A stretch of 64,000 nt of DNA from Alteromonas sp. KC3 (GTDB taxonomy: Bacteria; Pseudomonadota; Gammaproteobacteria; Enterobacterales; Alteromonadaceae), in contig NZ_AP024235.1 of assembly GCF_016756315.1 (NCBI RefSeq), forward strand, positions 2,046,001 to 2,110,000, read 5' to 3'. The notes beneath the pieces are model-generated. The model was not told where the DNA came from. It was given only the letters and a program-made list of their open reading frames with translations, and did not search any database. Every line of letters starts with the position of its first letter. The first letter of the stretch is position 1. Both the position numbers and the translations under genes were made by a program. Positions 34,606 to 41,638 of the stretch are shown one piece after another.

Positions 34606-35050
34606 GTCGCACAGACGGATGAGCTGACCGCCTAACTGGTCGAATGGCGAGTATTGTGTTCATGATGATTTAGGGAAAAGAGCCTGTTCAACATGAACTA
34701 TACCAGTGTCCACAGCCACTACGCTTTGATTAGACATCCGTCTGTTGCGCATCAACACTCTGTGCTAAATCGCTTGCGCCTGAACTGAGCCTGCCCCTAA
34801 CTGGCGACATAAATCAGCCACTACGTTTGAATAGTGCCAGCATCAGGTTAACCGATGAATGTCTAGTGCCCCTGTACTCGTAATGGATTCCATGGTAACA
34901 GGCAGCGATGAGATCGCACTAAGAGAGCCTCTATATGTGTTTGCCGCAGGCGATGCCTTACGGCAACAATGACAGATGAAGCTAGGAGATTTAGCCCAGA
35001 GATTTGGACTGGCTGCTAACGCAGCCAGAGAAATACTATTATCTATTGAC
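34606..35050 (+). ncRNA. Candidate bridge (seek) RNA region of the second IS
   Basis: 445 bp without an ORF after the transposase. AGACGGATG (34613-34621) pairs perfectly with CATCCGTCT (34735-34743). Two near-identical segments, CAGCCACTACGCTTTGATTAG (34713-34733) and CAGCCACTACGTTTGAATAG (34815-34834), lie in separate loops, the second enclosed by CTGGC/GCCAG. Both contain TTTGA(T/A), similar to the left target flank GGTTTGA. This fits a two-loop RNA with target and donor guides, but the guides are not resolved. Confidence 0.5.
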
Positions 35051-35076
35051 GGGAGTTGGGCTCATATGTGTTATAC

Positions 35077-35532
35077 CTACTGTTTACTTACAGAGAGCAC
35101 ACTGTAAGCCCAAACATTTATTTTAAGTTCTTTGCAAAGAGCACCATCCATGCAAATGCCACTAAACCAAATATCTCCAAACCCTATATTTAGTCCGTTG
35201 TAATTATAAAATAAGTTTTTAAATTGCTGCTCTTTAACCCTTGTCAGCATTTCCGGTGTAACAATGCTGTCGTAGTTTTCAATGAATTGTTCTATGGTAT
35301 CGTAATAAACGCTACCGCTAGGATAATTAACTCGTATTGGATACAAGTTTAGCGACGCTACCTGTTGCTTATCACCCGATAACAAGCTTGATTTTAAATT
35401 TAAGAAGAAAGCTTCGTAGTCTAGATCACTTTTAAAATACTCGTTGAGTCTCTTATTCGAAATATCCTTAACATTGTCGGAAAATGCCGGACCACTGAAC
35501 AATAAAAGAAAAATAACTAGGTAAGCTCTCAA
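35077..35532 (-). CDS. Cassette gene: secreted protein of unknown function
   Basis: 151 residues, signal peptide to about residue 18 (SGPAFSDN). It has the pattern NLYPIRVNYPSGSVYYDTIEQFIENYDSIVTPEM and a late FGDIWFSGICMDGALCKELK with a probable disulfide pair. The same pattern occurs in small exported proteins of enteric bacteria, without known function. Its stop overlaps the R'' end of the interrupted attC 13. Confidence 0.68.
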   Translation of the reverse strand: MRAYLVIFLLLFSGPAFSDNVKDISNKRLNEYFKSDLDYEAFFLNLKSSLLSGDKQQVASLNLYPIRVNYPSGSVYYDTIEQFIENYDSIVTPEMLTRVKEQQFKNLFYNYNGLNIGFGDIWFSGICMDGALCKELKINVWAYSVLSVSKQ

Positions 35533-35543
35533 TTAAACACCCT

Positions 35544-35657
35544 GTAGGTATAACTTTTAAATAAGGGGCGCAGGCGCGTGGGCTAAAATGCGAAGCAGCC
35601 CACGTGTATGCGTCCCAACGAACGCAGTGAGTGCCTTAATTTTTTTGTTAGGTGCGT
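35544..35657 (-). repeat. attC site 14, near consensus
   Basis: R' end GTAGGTATAAC, an 11-base complement of the neighbouring cassette's R'' end at 35070-35080; core GCGCGTGGGCTAAAATGCGA...AGCAGCCCACGTGTATGCG; R'' GTTAGGTG. Confidence 0.9.
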
Positions 35658-35668
35658 GTAGATACATC

Positions 35669-36007
35669 CTAGTTTTCCCTGCCAAGGTAAGCCCTGATTG
35701 ATGAAATTAAACCTGCGTTATTGAATGTTACAACGTCTACAACGTAAAGTACTTCTGTCTGGTTAACTATAATCTTGAGCTCTCCAGAGACTGAGTTCTC
35801 GTTTTCCATAATATTTAAGATTTCGATTTCCAAACTTGAAGCATTGTTAAAATTCTTCTGAGTTTCTGATATGGCGATAGCTTTACCATGAACAGAGATT
35901 TTCCAATCTCTTAAATGAATATCGGGTGCAAAGAGTTTTGAAACCGCTTCGATATCTTTGTTTTGATAGCTAAGAAGATACGATTTAAACTTTTCTGAAT
36001 TATTCAT
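35669..36007 (-). CDS. Cassette gene: cytoplasmic NTF2-like (SnoaL) protein
   Basis: 112 residues from ATG 36007 (GGATTGG upstream; a TTG two codons earlier is less likely). SEKFKSYLLSYQNKDIEAVSKLFAPDIHLRDW is the typical SnoaL first helix pair, and the last strand reads VDVVTFNNAGLISSIRAYLG. No signal peptide, unlike the NTF2-like proteins at 20-23 kb. The ligand or reaction is unknown; the family includes small-molecule isomerases and many binding proteins. Confidence 0.78.
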   Translation of the reverse strand: MNNSEKFKSYLLSYQNKDIEAVSKLFAPDIHLRDWKISVHGKAIAISETQKNFNNASSLEIEILNIMENENSVSGELKIIVNQTEVLYVVDVVTFNNAGLISSIRAYLGREN

Positions 36008-36020
36008 TTCCAATCCTTAG

Positions 36021-36133
36021 AAGCACCTAACGCTAAGCTAAGGGGCGCAGGCATGTGGGCTAAAATGCGAAGCAGCCCACGTGTATGCGTCCCAGCCTGC
36101 GCAGCAGGCGACTTAATTTTTTTGTTAGGCGCC
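36021..36133 (-). repeat. attC site 15
   Basis: R' GCACCTAAC, core GCATGTGGGCTAAAATGCGA...AGCAGCCCACGTGTATGCG, R'' GTTAGGC. The apical part has CCTGCGCAGCAGG. Confidence 0.88.
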
Positions 36134-36541
36134 ATTCGCTAGTCTAATTACACCTACCAAAGCGTTGATTAATAAGGCGCCAGCTGCAAGCCATAAGCTA
36201 ATCCTAGTGTATTTGTTTGACTTTTTTATGGCCGCGTACTCAGCGTTTCTTTTTTGAAGTATCTCTGCCGCAGAAAACATCATGCTTTTTTGTACTGGGT
36301 AATAAAAACAGTTCTTTCGACATGCTCCAACAACGGTTTTATAAAAGTCTTCGTCTTTTCGTATTCCTTCATCCCAAACTCCCATATAGCACCTAAACCA
36401 GCTATACATCTGTAAGTCAGGCTTTGTTTTAGTTTGTAATATTACAGCTCGCTCTTTTGCTGAAACAGAACTTGTTGACCTGTCTTCTTTTAACAGAACA
36501 CTTTTAGCGAAGAAGTGGCAGTTGTTGCAGTTTTTCTTCAT
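36125..36541 (-). CDS. Cassette gene: Cys-rich protein with a C-terminal membrane anchor
   Basis: 138 residues. Four to five cysteines are arranged like zinc ligands (C5-xx-C8, C51, and C74-x4-C79 in VGACRKNCFYYP). A charged helix (ILQKRNAEYAAIKKSNKY) and one C-terminal membrane segment (WLAAGALLINALVGVI) follow. It may be a cytoplasmic zinc or iron-sulfur domain anchored by its tail. No family recognised. No lipobox or signal peptide. Confidence 0.65.
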   Translation of the reverse strand: MKKNCNNCHFFAKSVLLKEDRSTSSVSAKERAVILQTKTKPDLQMYSWFRCYMGVWDEGIRKDEDFYKTVVGACRKNCFYYPVQKSMMFSAAEILQKRNAEYAAIKKSNKYTRISLWLAAGALLINALVGVIRLANGA

Positions 36542-36552
36542 GGCTCAATCCT

Positions 36553-36665
36553 TGGTGCCTAACTTTTAAATAAGGGGCGCAGACGCGTGGGCTACAATGC
36601 GAAGCAGCCCACGTGTATGCGTCCCAGCGAACGAAGTGAGTGACTTAATTTTTTTGTTATGTGCG
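36553..36665 (-). repeat. attC site 16, near consensus
   Basis: R' GTGCCTAAC, core ACGCGTGGGCTACAATGCGA...AGCAGCCCACGTGTATGCG, R'' GTTATGTGC. The paired boxes CGCGTGGGCT and AGCCCACGTG form the main stem. Confidence 0.9.
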
Positions 36666-37016
36666 TGCATGAAACTGCCTAAGAATGATAATGCCACATA
36701 TTGAAAACGAAGCTAGGGACACTAACAAAGGTAAGCCAAACGAAATTATAAAACCTACTGAGATTAACAAGGCATAGCCAATGCAAAAGTTTGCTGCGCT
36801 TAGTTTGGAGACATTTGGAAATTTAAAAGAAGAATAGATTCCGATAGAGATACTTATAAGCCCCAAAACACAACCAAAAATTAAAAGAAAAGCTCCGAGC
36901 TCAGTGGGTGGTCCAAGTATAAGGATACTTGTACCCAGTAATGTTAACGGAATAAGGACAATTGCATTAACGAGAACAAATGTTATAAGCAGTATTTTTT
37001 GGTCTTTTAATTCCAT
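36657..37016 (-). CDS. Cassette gene: membrane protein, four predicted segments
   Basis: 119 residues with hydrophobic segments near 8-29, 33-61, 73-96 and 97-113. No family recognised. Right-most clear gene of the array, so by integron logic one of the most recently added and best expressed cassettes. Confidence 0.6.
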   Translation of the reverse strand: MELKDQKILLITFVLVNAIVLIPLTLLGTSILILGPPTELGAFLLIFGCVLGLISISIGIYSSFKFPNVSKLSAANFCIGYALLISVGFIISFGLPLLVSLASFSICGIIILRQFHART

Positions 37017-37029
37017 TTTTACCTTTAAA

Positions 37030-37140
37030 GCACATAACTTTTAAATAAGGGGCGCATTCACGTGGGCTAATATGCGAAGCAGCCCACGTGTATGCGTCCC
37101 AGTGCGCACCAGCGCACGACTTAATTTTTTTGTTATACAC
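37030..37140 (-). repeat. attC site 17 (right-most)
   Basis: R' GCACATAAC (complement of attC 16 R'' GTTATGTGC), core TCACGTGGGCTAATATGCGA...AGCAGCCCACGTGTATGCG, R'' GTTATACAC. Its cassette would extend right to 37370. Confidence 0.88.
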
Positions 37141-37364
37141 AAACCGTCTGTTAACTGCCAGCATGTTGAAGAAAATAGAGTAAAAGCACCGAATAAAACA
37201 ACTAGCGATTCTGACTTCTATTAGTCGCCAAAGAAGGGAGCTGCTTGAGTTGAAAAGCAGAACTTTTGAGTTACCTTCGAGGCTAGCCAAAAACTAAAAC
37301 GAACCCCCAAAGCCGTTGTAAAAAAGCGCTGAACTTTGACTTACTCTTTACTAAAAAATGGGTG
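37141..37364. other. Body of the right-most cassette, no convincing gene
   Basis: About 225 bp between attC 17 and the boundary GTGTATAAC at 37363-37371, which is the exact complement of attC 17's R'' GTTATACAC. The only long reading frame starts at a TTG and runs straight through the attC, so I do not call it. The cassette could carry a promoter, an RNA or a decayed gene. Confidence 0.5.
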
Positions 37365-37500
37365 GTGTATAACAATTTAGTGTACGGAAAAAATCCTTTT
37401 TACAATGCGGACTTTATCCATCTATCACTCAAATAATTCTTTAACTTTCTCACGTAAATAAATCCACATCAACGTCTTACAACATTTAGTGTAAATGGAG
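37363..37500 (-). other. Array edge, attI-like candidate
   Basis: Read on the minus strand, ACACTAAATTGTTATACACC (junction, 37363-37382) and ACACTAAATGTTGTAAG (37481-37497) form an imperfect direct repeat about 110 bp apart, each with a GTT core. Integron attI sites contain such GTT-type repeats beside the first cassette. An adjacent integrase gene is expected but absent, so this could also be only the last junction with the old flank. Confidence 0.35.
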
Positions 37501-37601
37501 GAGGCGAAAGGTGGAAAATATCTTTTCTATTTTTTCGCTTGCCGAAATTGCAGAGGTCTGTATTTAAATACAGTTTTATATTTTTGTTCCCACAAACAAA
37601 A

Positions 37602-37625
37602 AACGAGGCCTAAGCCTCGTTTTTC
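37602..37625 (-). terminator. Intrinsic terminator of cysK
   Basis: AACGAGGC, loop CTAA, GCCTCGTT with A and T runs on both sides, 20 bp after the cysK stop. It would also insulate cysK from the array. Confidence 0.85.
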
Positions 37626-37645
37626 AATTCAATCACAATAGGTGC

Positions 37646-38611
37646 TTACTGCACTTCCTCTTGCTCGTCGAACGCGCCAGCGAACAGTGGGCTACTTAGG
37701 TAACGCTCTGTACCACTCGCTAGAAGTACTACAACAACCTTATCTTTGTTTTCTGGTCGCTCAGCAAAACGCTTAGCGGCAACTACTGCTGCACCAGATG
37801 AAATACCCGCAAGAATACCTTCGTCGGTCATTAGCTTGCGCGCCATTTCCATACATTCTTCGTTGGTCACTTGCTCAACTTCGTCGATTAAATCTAGGTC
37901 TAGGTTGCCAGGAATAAAGCCTGCACCAATACCTTGAATTTTGTGCGGGCCAGGAGTTAGTTCTTCACCCGCAAGCGCCTGCGTAATTACTGGTGAGTCA
38001 GTAGGCTCAACCGCAACAGAAGTAATTGCCTTACCTTTGGTGTTTTTAAGGTAACGGCTAACACCAGTAATTGTGCCGCCTGTACCTACACCTGCTACAA
38101 ACGCGTCTACTTTACCATCTGTGTCTTCCCAAATTTCTGGGCCAGTGGTTTTTTCGTGAATAGCTGGGTTTGCTGGGTTATCAAACTGCTGAAGCAGCAC
38201 GTATTTGTCTGGGTCAGAGTTCACAATTTCTTGTGCTGCCGCTACTGCACCTTTCATACCTTTTGGTGCTTCAGTAAGTACTAGGTTTGCACCTAGCGCT
38301 TTAAGTAGTTTACGGCGCTCAAGGCTCATGCTGCTAGGCATGGTAAGCGTTAGCTTGTATCCACGTGATGCAGCAACAAACGCAAGGGCAATACCTGTGT
38401 TACCACTGGTAGGCTCTACAATTTCTTTACCTTCAGTAAGGACACCGCGTTTTTCCGCGTCCCAAATCATGTTGGCACCAATACGGCACTTAACGCTGAA
38501 GCTTGGGTTGCGCGACTCAATTTTCGCGTACACATTACCTGATGTTACGCGATTAAGTTTAACGAGTGGCGTGCGGCCAATCGATAGGGAATTATCTTCA
38601 AATACGTTCAT
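37646..38611 (-). CDS. cysK: Cysteine synthase A (O-acetylserine sulfhydrylase)
   Basis: 321 residues from ATG 38611 (AAGGATTG upstream). PLP lysine K41 in [23 protein letters not shown] and the phosphate loop [11 protein letters not shown] follow. It converts O-acetylserine and sulfide to cysteine in the cytosol. The C-terminus has a CysK-type LSSPLFAG. It is the right flank of the cassette array and the first core gene beyond it. Confidence 0.95.
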   Translation of the reverse strand: MNVFEDNSLSIGRTPLVKLNRVTSGNVYAKIESRNPSFSVKCRIGANMIWDAEKRGVLTEGKEIVEPTSGNTGIALAFVAASRGYKLTLTMPSSMSLERRKLLKALGANLVLTEAPKGMKGAVAAAQEIVNSDPDKYVLLQQFDNPANPAIHEKTTGPEIWEDTDGKVDAFVAGVGTGGTITGVSRYLKNTKGKAITSVAVEPTDSPVITQALAGEELTPGPHKIQGIGAGFIPGNLDLDLIDEVEQVTNEECMEMARKLMTDEGILAGISSGAAVVAAKRFAERPENKDKVVVVLLASGTERYLSSPLFAGAFDEQEEVQ

Positions 38612-38825
38612 TTTCAATCCTTACCTCGTTCCTTAATTTCTAGGAAACCCCGTTCTGTCGTGATCTGTACGACCTTTTTAATAGTTAATAATTCATAGCG
38701 TGAATTAGGGGATTTCGTCATACCCCTATATCATTGGTCCCAAACGCAAAAATGCAAAGTGTTTTTTAGCTATATGTTATTGTTAAAATACATGAAGACG
38801 AAGAATTATACGGAGTACAACATCC

Positions 38826-39662
38826 ATGGCTTTTAGTGGCACGTCTAATTACATCGCAACCAAAGACTTACAATTAGCGGTTAATGCCGCCATTACGCTA
38901 GAGCGCCCGCTATTAATTAAGGGCGAGCCAGGCACAGGTAAAACAATGTTAGCCGAGGAACTGGCTGAAAGTTTAGGCACCGAGCTTATTCAATGGCACA
39001 TTAAGTCAACCACCAAAGCGCAGCAGGGTTTGTATGAATATGACGCCGTATCGCGTTTGCGCGACTCGCAGCTAGGTGATGATCGCGTACACGACATTGG
39101 CAATTACATTGTAAAAGGTAAACTTTGGGAGGCGTTTAGTGCCGAAAAACGCCCGGTACTTTTGATAGATGAAATAGACAAAGCAGATATTGAGTTTCCA
39201 AACGACTTGTTACTAGAGCTCGATAAAATGGAGTTCTTTGTGTATGAAACACAAGAGCGCGTTGTGGCAAAGCAGCGTCCTATTGTTATTATAACGTCGA
39301 ACAATGAAAAAGAACTGCCTGATGCATTTTTGCGCCGCTGTTTCTTCCATTATATTCAGTTCCCGAACCCTGACGAAATGCAGGAAATCGTGAATGTGCA
39401 TTTCCCTGATTTAAAGAAAAAGCTGCTTGATGAAGCATTAAAAGCGTTTTTTGAAATTCGTGACGTGCCTGGGCTTAAGAAAAAGCCATCTACCTCTGAG
39501 CTTATCGACTGGCTTAAACTGTTAGTTGCAGAAGACATTCCGCCAGAGGCGCTTCACTCGAAAGACGGCAAAGCAGCCATTCCGCCGCTTTACGGTGCAC
39601 TACTTAAAAACGAACAAGACATTCACTTGTTTGAAAAACTGGTCTTTATGGCGCGTCGCTAA
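38826..39662 (+). CDS. MoxR-type AAA+ ATPase (CoxD-like)
   Basis: 278 residues. Walker A GEPGTGKTML, Walker B VLLIDEIDKA, sensor 1 IITSNNEKELPDAFLRRC with an arginine finger. MoxR ATPases work with VWA-domain proteins as chaperones that insert metals or activate enzyme complexes; in CO dehydrogenase clusters this pair is CoxD-CoxE. The stop overlaps the next start (TAATG), so translation is coupled. GGAG lies upstream of the ATG. Confidence 0.9.
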   Translation: MAFSGTSNYIATKDLQLAVNAAITLERPLLIKGEPGTGKTMLAEELAESLGTELIQWHIKSTTKAQQGLYEYDAVSRLRDSQLGDDRVHDIGNYIVKGKLWEAFSAEKRPVLLIDEIDKADIEFPNDLLLELDKMEFFVYETQERVVAKQRPIVIITSNNEKELPDAFLRRCFFHYIQFPNPDEMQEIVNVHFPDLKKKLLDEALKAFFEIRDVPGLKKKPSTSELIDWLKLLVAEDIPPEALHSKDGKAAIPPLYGALLKNEQDIHLFEKLVFMARR

Positions 39663-40843
39663 TGCTTATTCAGTTCTTTTTCACGCTACGAAAGTATCAG
39701 GTTAAAACCACGCTTCGCGAGTTACTTGATTTACTCAGAGCTCTGGAAAAGCATGTGGTGTACGCCGATATTGAGTCGTTCTATAGCCTAGCGCGTACCA
39801 TCATGGTGAAAGACGAAACCCAGTACGATAAGTTCGATAGGGCGTTTGCCGAGTACTTTGAAGGGGTAGAGTCGGTCGATTTGTTTGGTAAAGACATTCC
39901 AGAAGAATGGCTTCGCAAAGAAATAGAGAAAAATCTAAGCCCCGAAGAGCGCGAGGCGCTTCGTAAAGCAGGCGGCCTTGACGCGCTAATGGAAACCTTG
40001 AAAAAACGCTTGGAAGAACAAGAAAAGCGCCACCAAGGTGGAAATAAATGGGTTGGTACGGGCGGTACATCGCCGTTTGGCGCCTATGGTGATAACCCAG
40101 AAGGCGTGCGTATTGGCCAAAAAGGCAATAGAAAGTTCTCTGCGGTTAAGGTGTGGGATAAGCGCGAGTTTAAAAACTTAAGTTCTGACGTGGAACTGGG
40201 TACGCGTAACATAAAAATAGCCCTGCGCAAGCTTAGAAAGTTTGCACGCACTGGCGCCAGCGAACAGCTTGATGTGCCAACCACCATTGGTGAAACGGCG
40301 AAAAAGGGCGGTTTGTTAGATATTCATATGGCGCCAGAACGCCATAACGCGGTAAAGGTGTTGATGTTTTTTGATGTGGGTGGCTCTATGGACCCTCACG
40401 TAAAAAGCACCCAAGAATTGTTTTCTGCCGTACAGTCAGAGTTTAAATACTTAGAGTATTTTTATTTTCACAACTGTGTGTATGAAGAGGTATGGAAAGA
40501 CAACTTACGCCGCAATAAAGAGCGCATTCCTATTTGGGATATCATTCATCGCTACGGTAAAGACTATAAAGTCATTTTTGTTGGCGATGCCACCATGGGG
40601 CCGTATGAAATTACCTACCCAGGCGGCAGTGTAGAGCACTGGAATGAAGAGCCGGGCAGCGTATGGCTGCAACGTTTGCTTAATCACTTCAATAACGCGG
40701 TATGGCTAAACCCGCAGGCTGAAAACTATTGGCCGTATTATTCGTCTATTAAGATCATTCGTGAAATCATGGAAGACAGGATGTACGGTTTAACCTTAGA
40801 AGGGTTAACCGACGCAATTAAAGGGTTAAGTCGCAGCCGATGA
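39662..40843 (+). CDS. VWA-domain protein (CoxE-like)
   Basis: 393 residues. The N-terminal helical half has a charged stretch (KKRLEEQEKRHQGGNKW). The C-terminal VWA domain has the MIDAS signature FFDVGGSMDPH (D-x-G-x-S), and GDATMGPYEI and LNPQAENYW belong to the CoxE-like family. Partner of the MoxR ATPase in maturation of a target enzyme. The stop overlaps the next start (ATGA). Confidence 0.9.
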   Translation: MLIQFFFTLRKYQVKTTLRELLDLLRALEKHVVYADIESFYSLARTIMVKDETQYDKFDRAFAEYFEGVESVDLFGKDIPEEWLRKEIEKNLSPEEREALRKAGGLDALMETLKKRLEEQEKRHQGGNKWVGTGGTSPFGAYGDNPEGVRIGQKGNRKFSAVKVWDKREFKNLSSDVELGTRNIKIALRKLRKFARTGASEQLDVPTTIGETAKKGGLLDIHMAPERHNAVKVLMFFDVGGSMDPHVKSTQELFSAVQSEFKYLEYFYFHNCVYEEVWKDNLRRNKERIPIWDIIHRYGKDYKVIFVGDATMGPYEITYPGGSVEHWNEEPGSVWLQRLLNHFNNAVWLNPQAENYWPYYSSIKIIREIMEDRMYGLTLEGLTDAIKGLSRSR

Positions 40844-41556
40844 GCTATCGATTAGGCTGCATTTTACTGGCAGGCGGGCAAAGTGCCCGCTTTGGCAGTA
40901 ACAAGCTGATGTCGGTTCACCCAGTATCTAACAAACCGTTAGTGGCGCATAGTGCCCAGCAGCTGCTGGAACTGCCCAGTGTGACAAATTCCCACGCTAC
41001 CCTCGTAACACACACAGACGCGATCCATTACTTACCTCAACCTGTCGTGGTCACGGGCAAATGGGATCTTAGTGTGCGTGAAGCACTAGCGCATGTCCCC
41101 GTCAGTCTGGTTACTAACAGCCTGTGGCAAGAGGGCATTGCGTCAAGTATCCGCGAGGGCGTTAAACACCTTGTAGGTAGCGCATCACCAAGACTTGAAG
41201 CTAGCCAGGCAAACCCCAGCCATATACTCATTACCCTTGCAGACTTACCCCGATTAACGGCCCACGACTTAGCCGATTTGGTCGCGGCTTCTTGTGCTAA
41301 TCCAACGCATATTGTGTGTAGTAAATGGAGTGATGATAGTAGTGGCTCTAGCTCTATTAGTGCAAAGCCAAAGCTTACGGTTCCAGCCATATTCCCTGCG
41401 ACAGCGTTTAAAGCATTATTGGCCTTAACGGGCGATGTGGGTGCAAAGCCAGTTATTAAAGGCTATGAAAAAGTAGGGAAGGTAACTGCGGTGTCTATAC
41501 CTAATGCGCAATTTGATATAGACACCCCTCAAGACTGGACGCCGCTGGCAGATTAA
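40840..41556 (+). CDS. MobA/MocA-like molybdenum cofactor nucleotidyltransferase
   Basis: 238 residues. Starts LGCILLAGGQSARFGSNKL, the NTP-binding loop of the MobA-like NTP_transf_3 family, followed by LITLADLPRL (metal-binding Asp) and NAQFDIDTPQDW. MocA members transfer CMP to molybdopterin for xanthine-dehydrogenase-type enzymes. Its fusion by overlap to MoxR and VWA genes, with moeA nearby, points to maturation of a molybdoenzyme encoded elsewhere. Confidence 0.85.
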   Translation: MSYRLGCILLAGGQSARFGSNKLMSVHPVSNKPLVAHSAQQLLELPSVTNSHATLVTHTDAIHYLPQPVVVTGKWDLSVREALAHVPVSLVTNSLWQEGIASSIREGVKHLVGSASPRLEASQANPSHILITLADLPRLTAHDLADLVAASCANPTHIVCSKWSDDSSGSSSISAKPKLTVPAIFPATAFKALLALTGDVGAKPVIKGYEKVGKVTAVSIPNAQFDIDTPQDWTPLAD

Positions 41557-41638
41557 TCTGCGTGTAGCGGCGCTTCTAGGTTATTTTAACGCTGTGCACG
41601 CGCGTTGTGGCAATACCGATAATGTGGCAATACCGATA

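Larger units (their letters stand above)
33477..35067 (+). mobile_element. Second, different IS110-family insertion sequence in the same attC
   Basis: About 1.59 kb. Subterminal inverted repeats TGAGCCTTCTCCC (33484-33496) and GGGAGTTGGGCTCA (35051-35064) share TGAGCC and CTCCC around a variable centre. Edges are set from the 7-bp/3-bp rule of IS1111 elements and are uncertain by 1-3 bases because the R''-side flank is not symmetrical. It lies just before the R'' box of the attC whose R' box holds the first IS. Confidence 0.78.
24326..37370 (-). mobile_element. Integron-type gene cassette array without integrase in the window
   Basis: About 17 attC-like sites plus one half site, spaced roughly 0.3-1.2 kb apart. 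Nearly all genes between them read on the minus strand with the attC downstream of the stop, as in integron cassettes. Every well-preserved cassette starts with a short sequence complementary to its own R'' box (for example GTAGGTATAAC at 35544 and GTTATACCTAC at 35070). No tyrosine integrase of the IntI type is present, so in this window the array is a CALIN-type cluster. The integrase end should be the right end, next to cysK. Confidence 0.85.

Noticed and set aside
24326..37140. Regularly spaced, near-identical repeats that might be read as a CRISPR array
   Set aside because: The repeats are about 100-115 bp with attC boxes and the spacers are whole genes; there are no 28-37 bp repeats and no cas genes.
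36967..37290. 107-codon minus-strand frame over the right end of the array
   Set aside because: It starts at TTG and runs through attC 17 into the next gene's region; no domain and no ribosome binding site. It is not an integrase remnant.
41606..41638. Tandem duplication of TGTGGCAATACCGATA after the MATE gene
   Set aside because: A real 17-bp duplication, but only two copies in a short intergenic gap with no link to a known feature; probably replication slippage.
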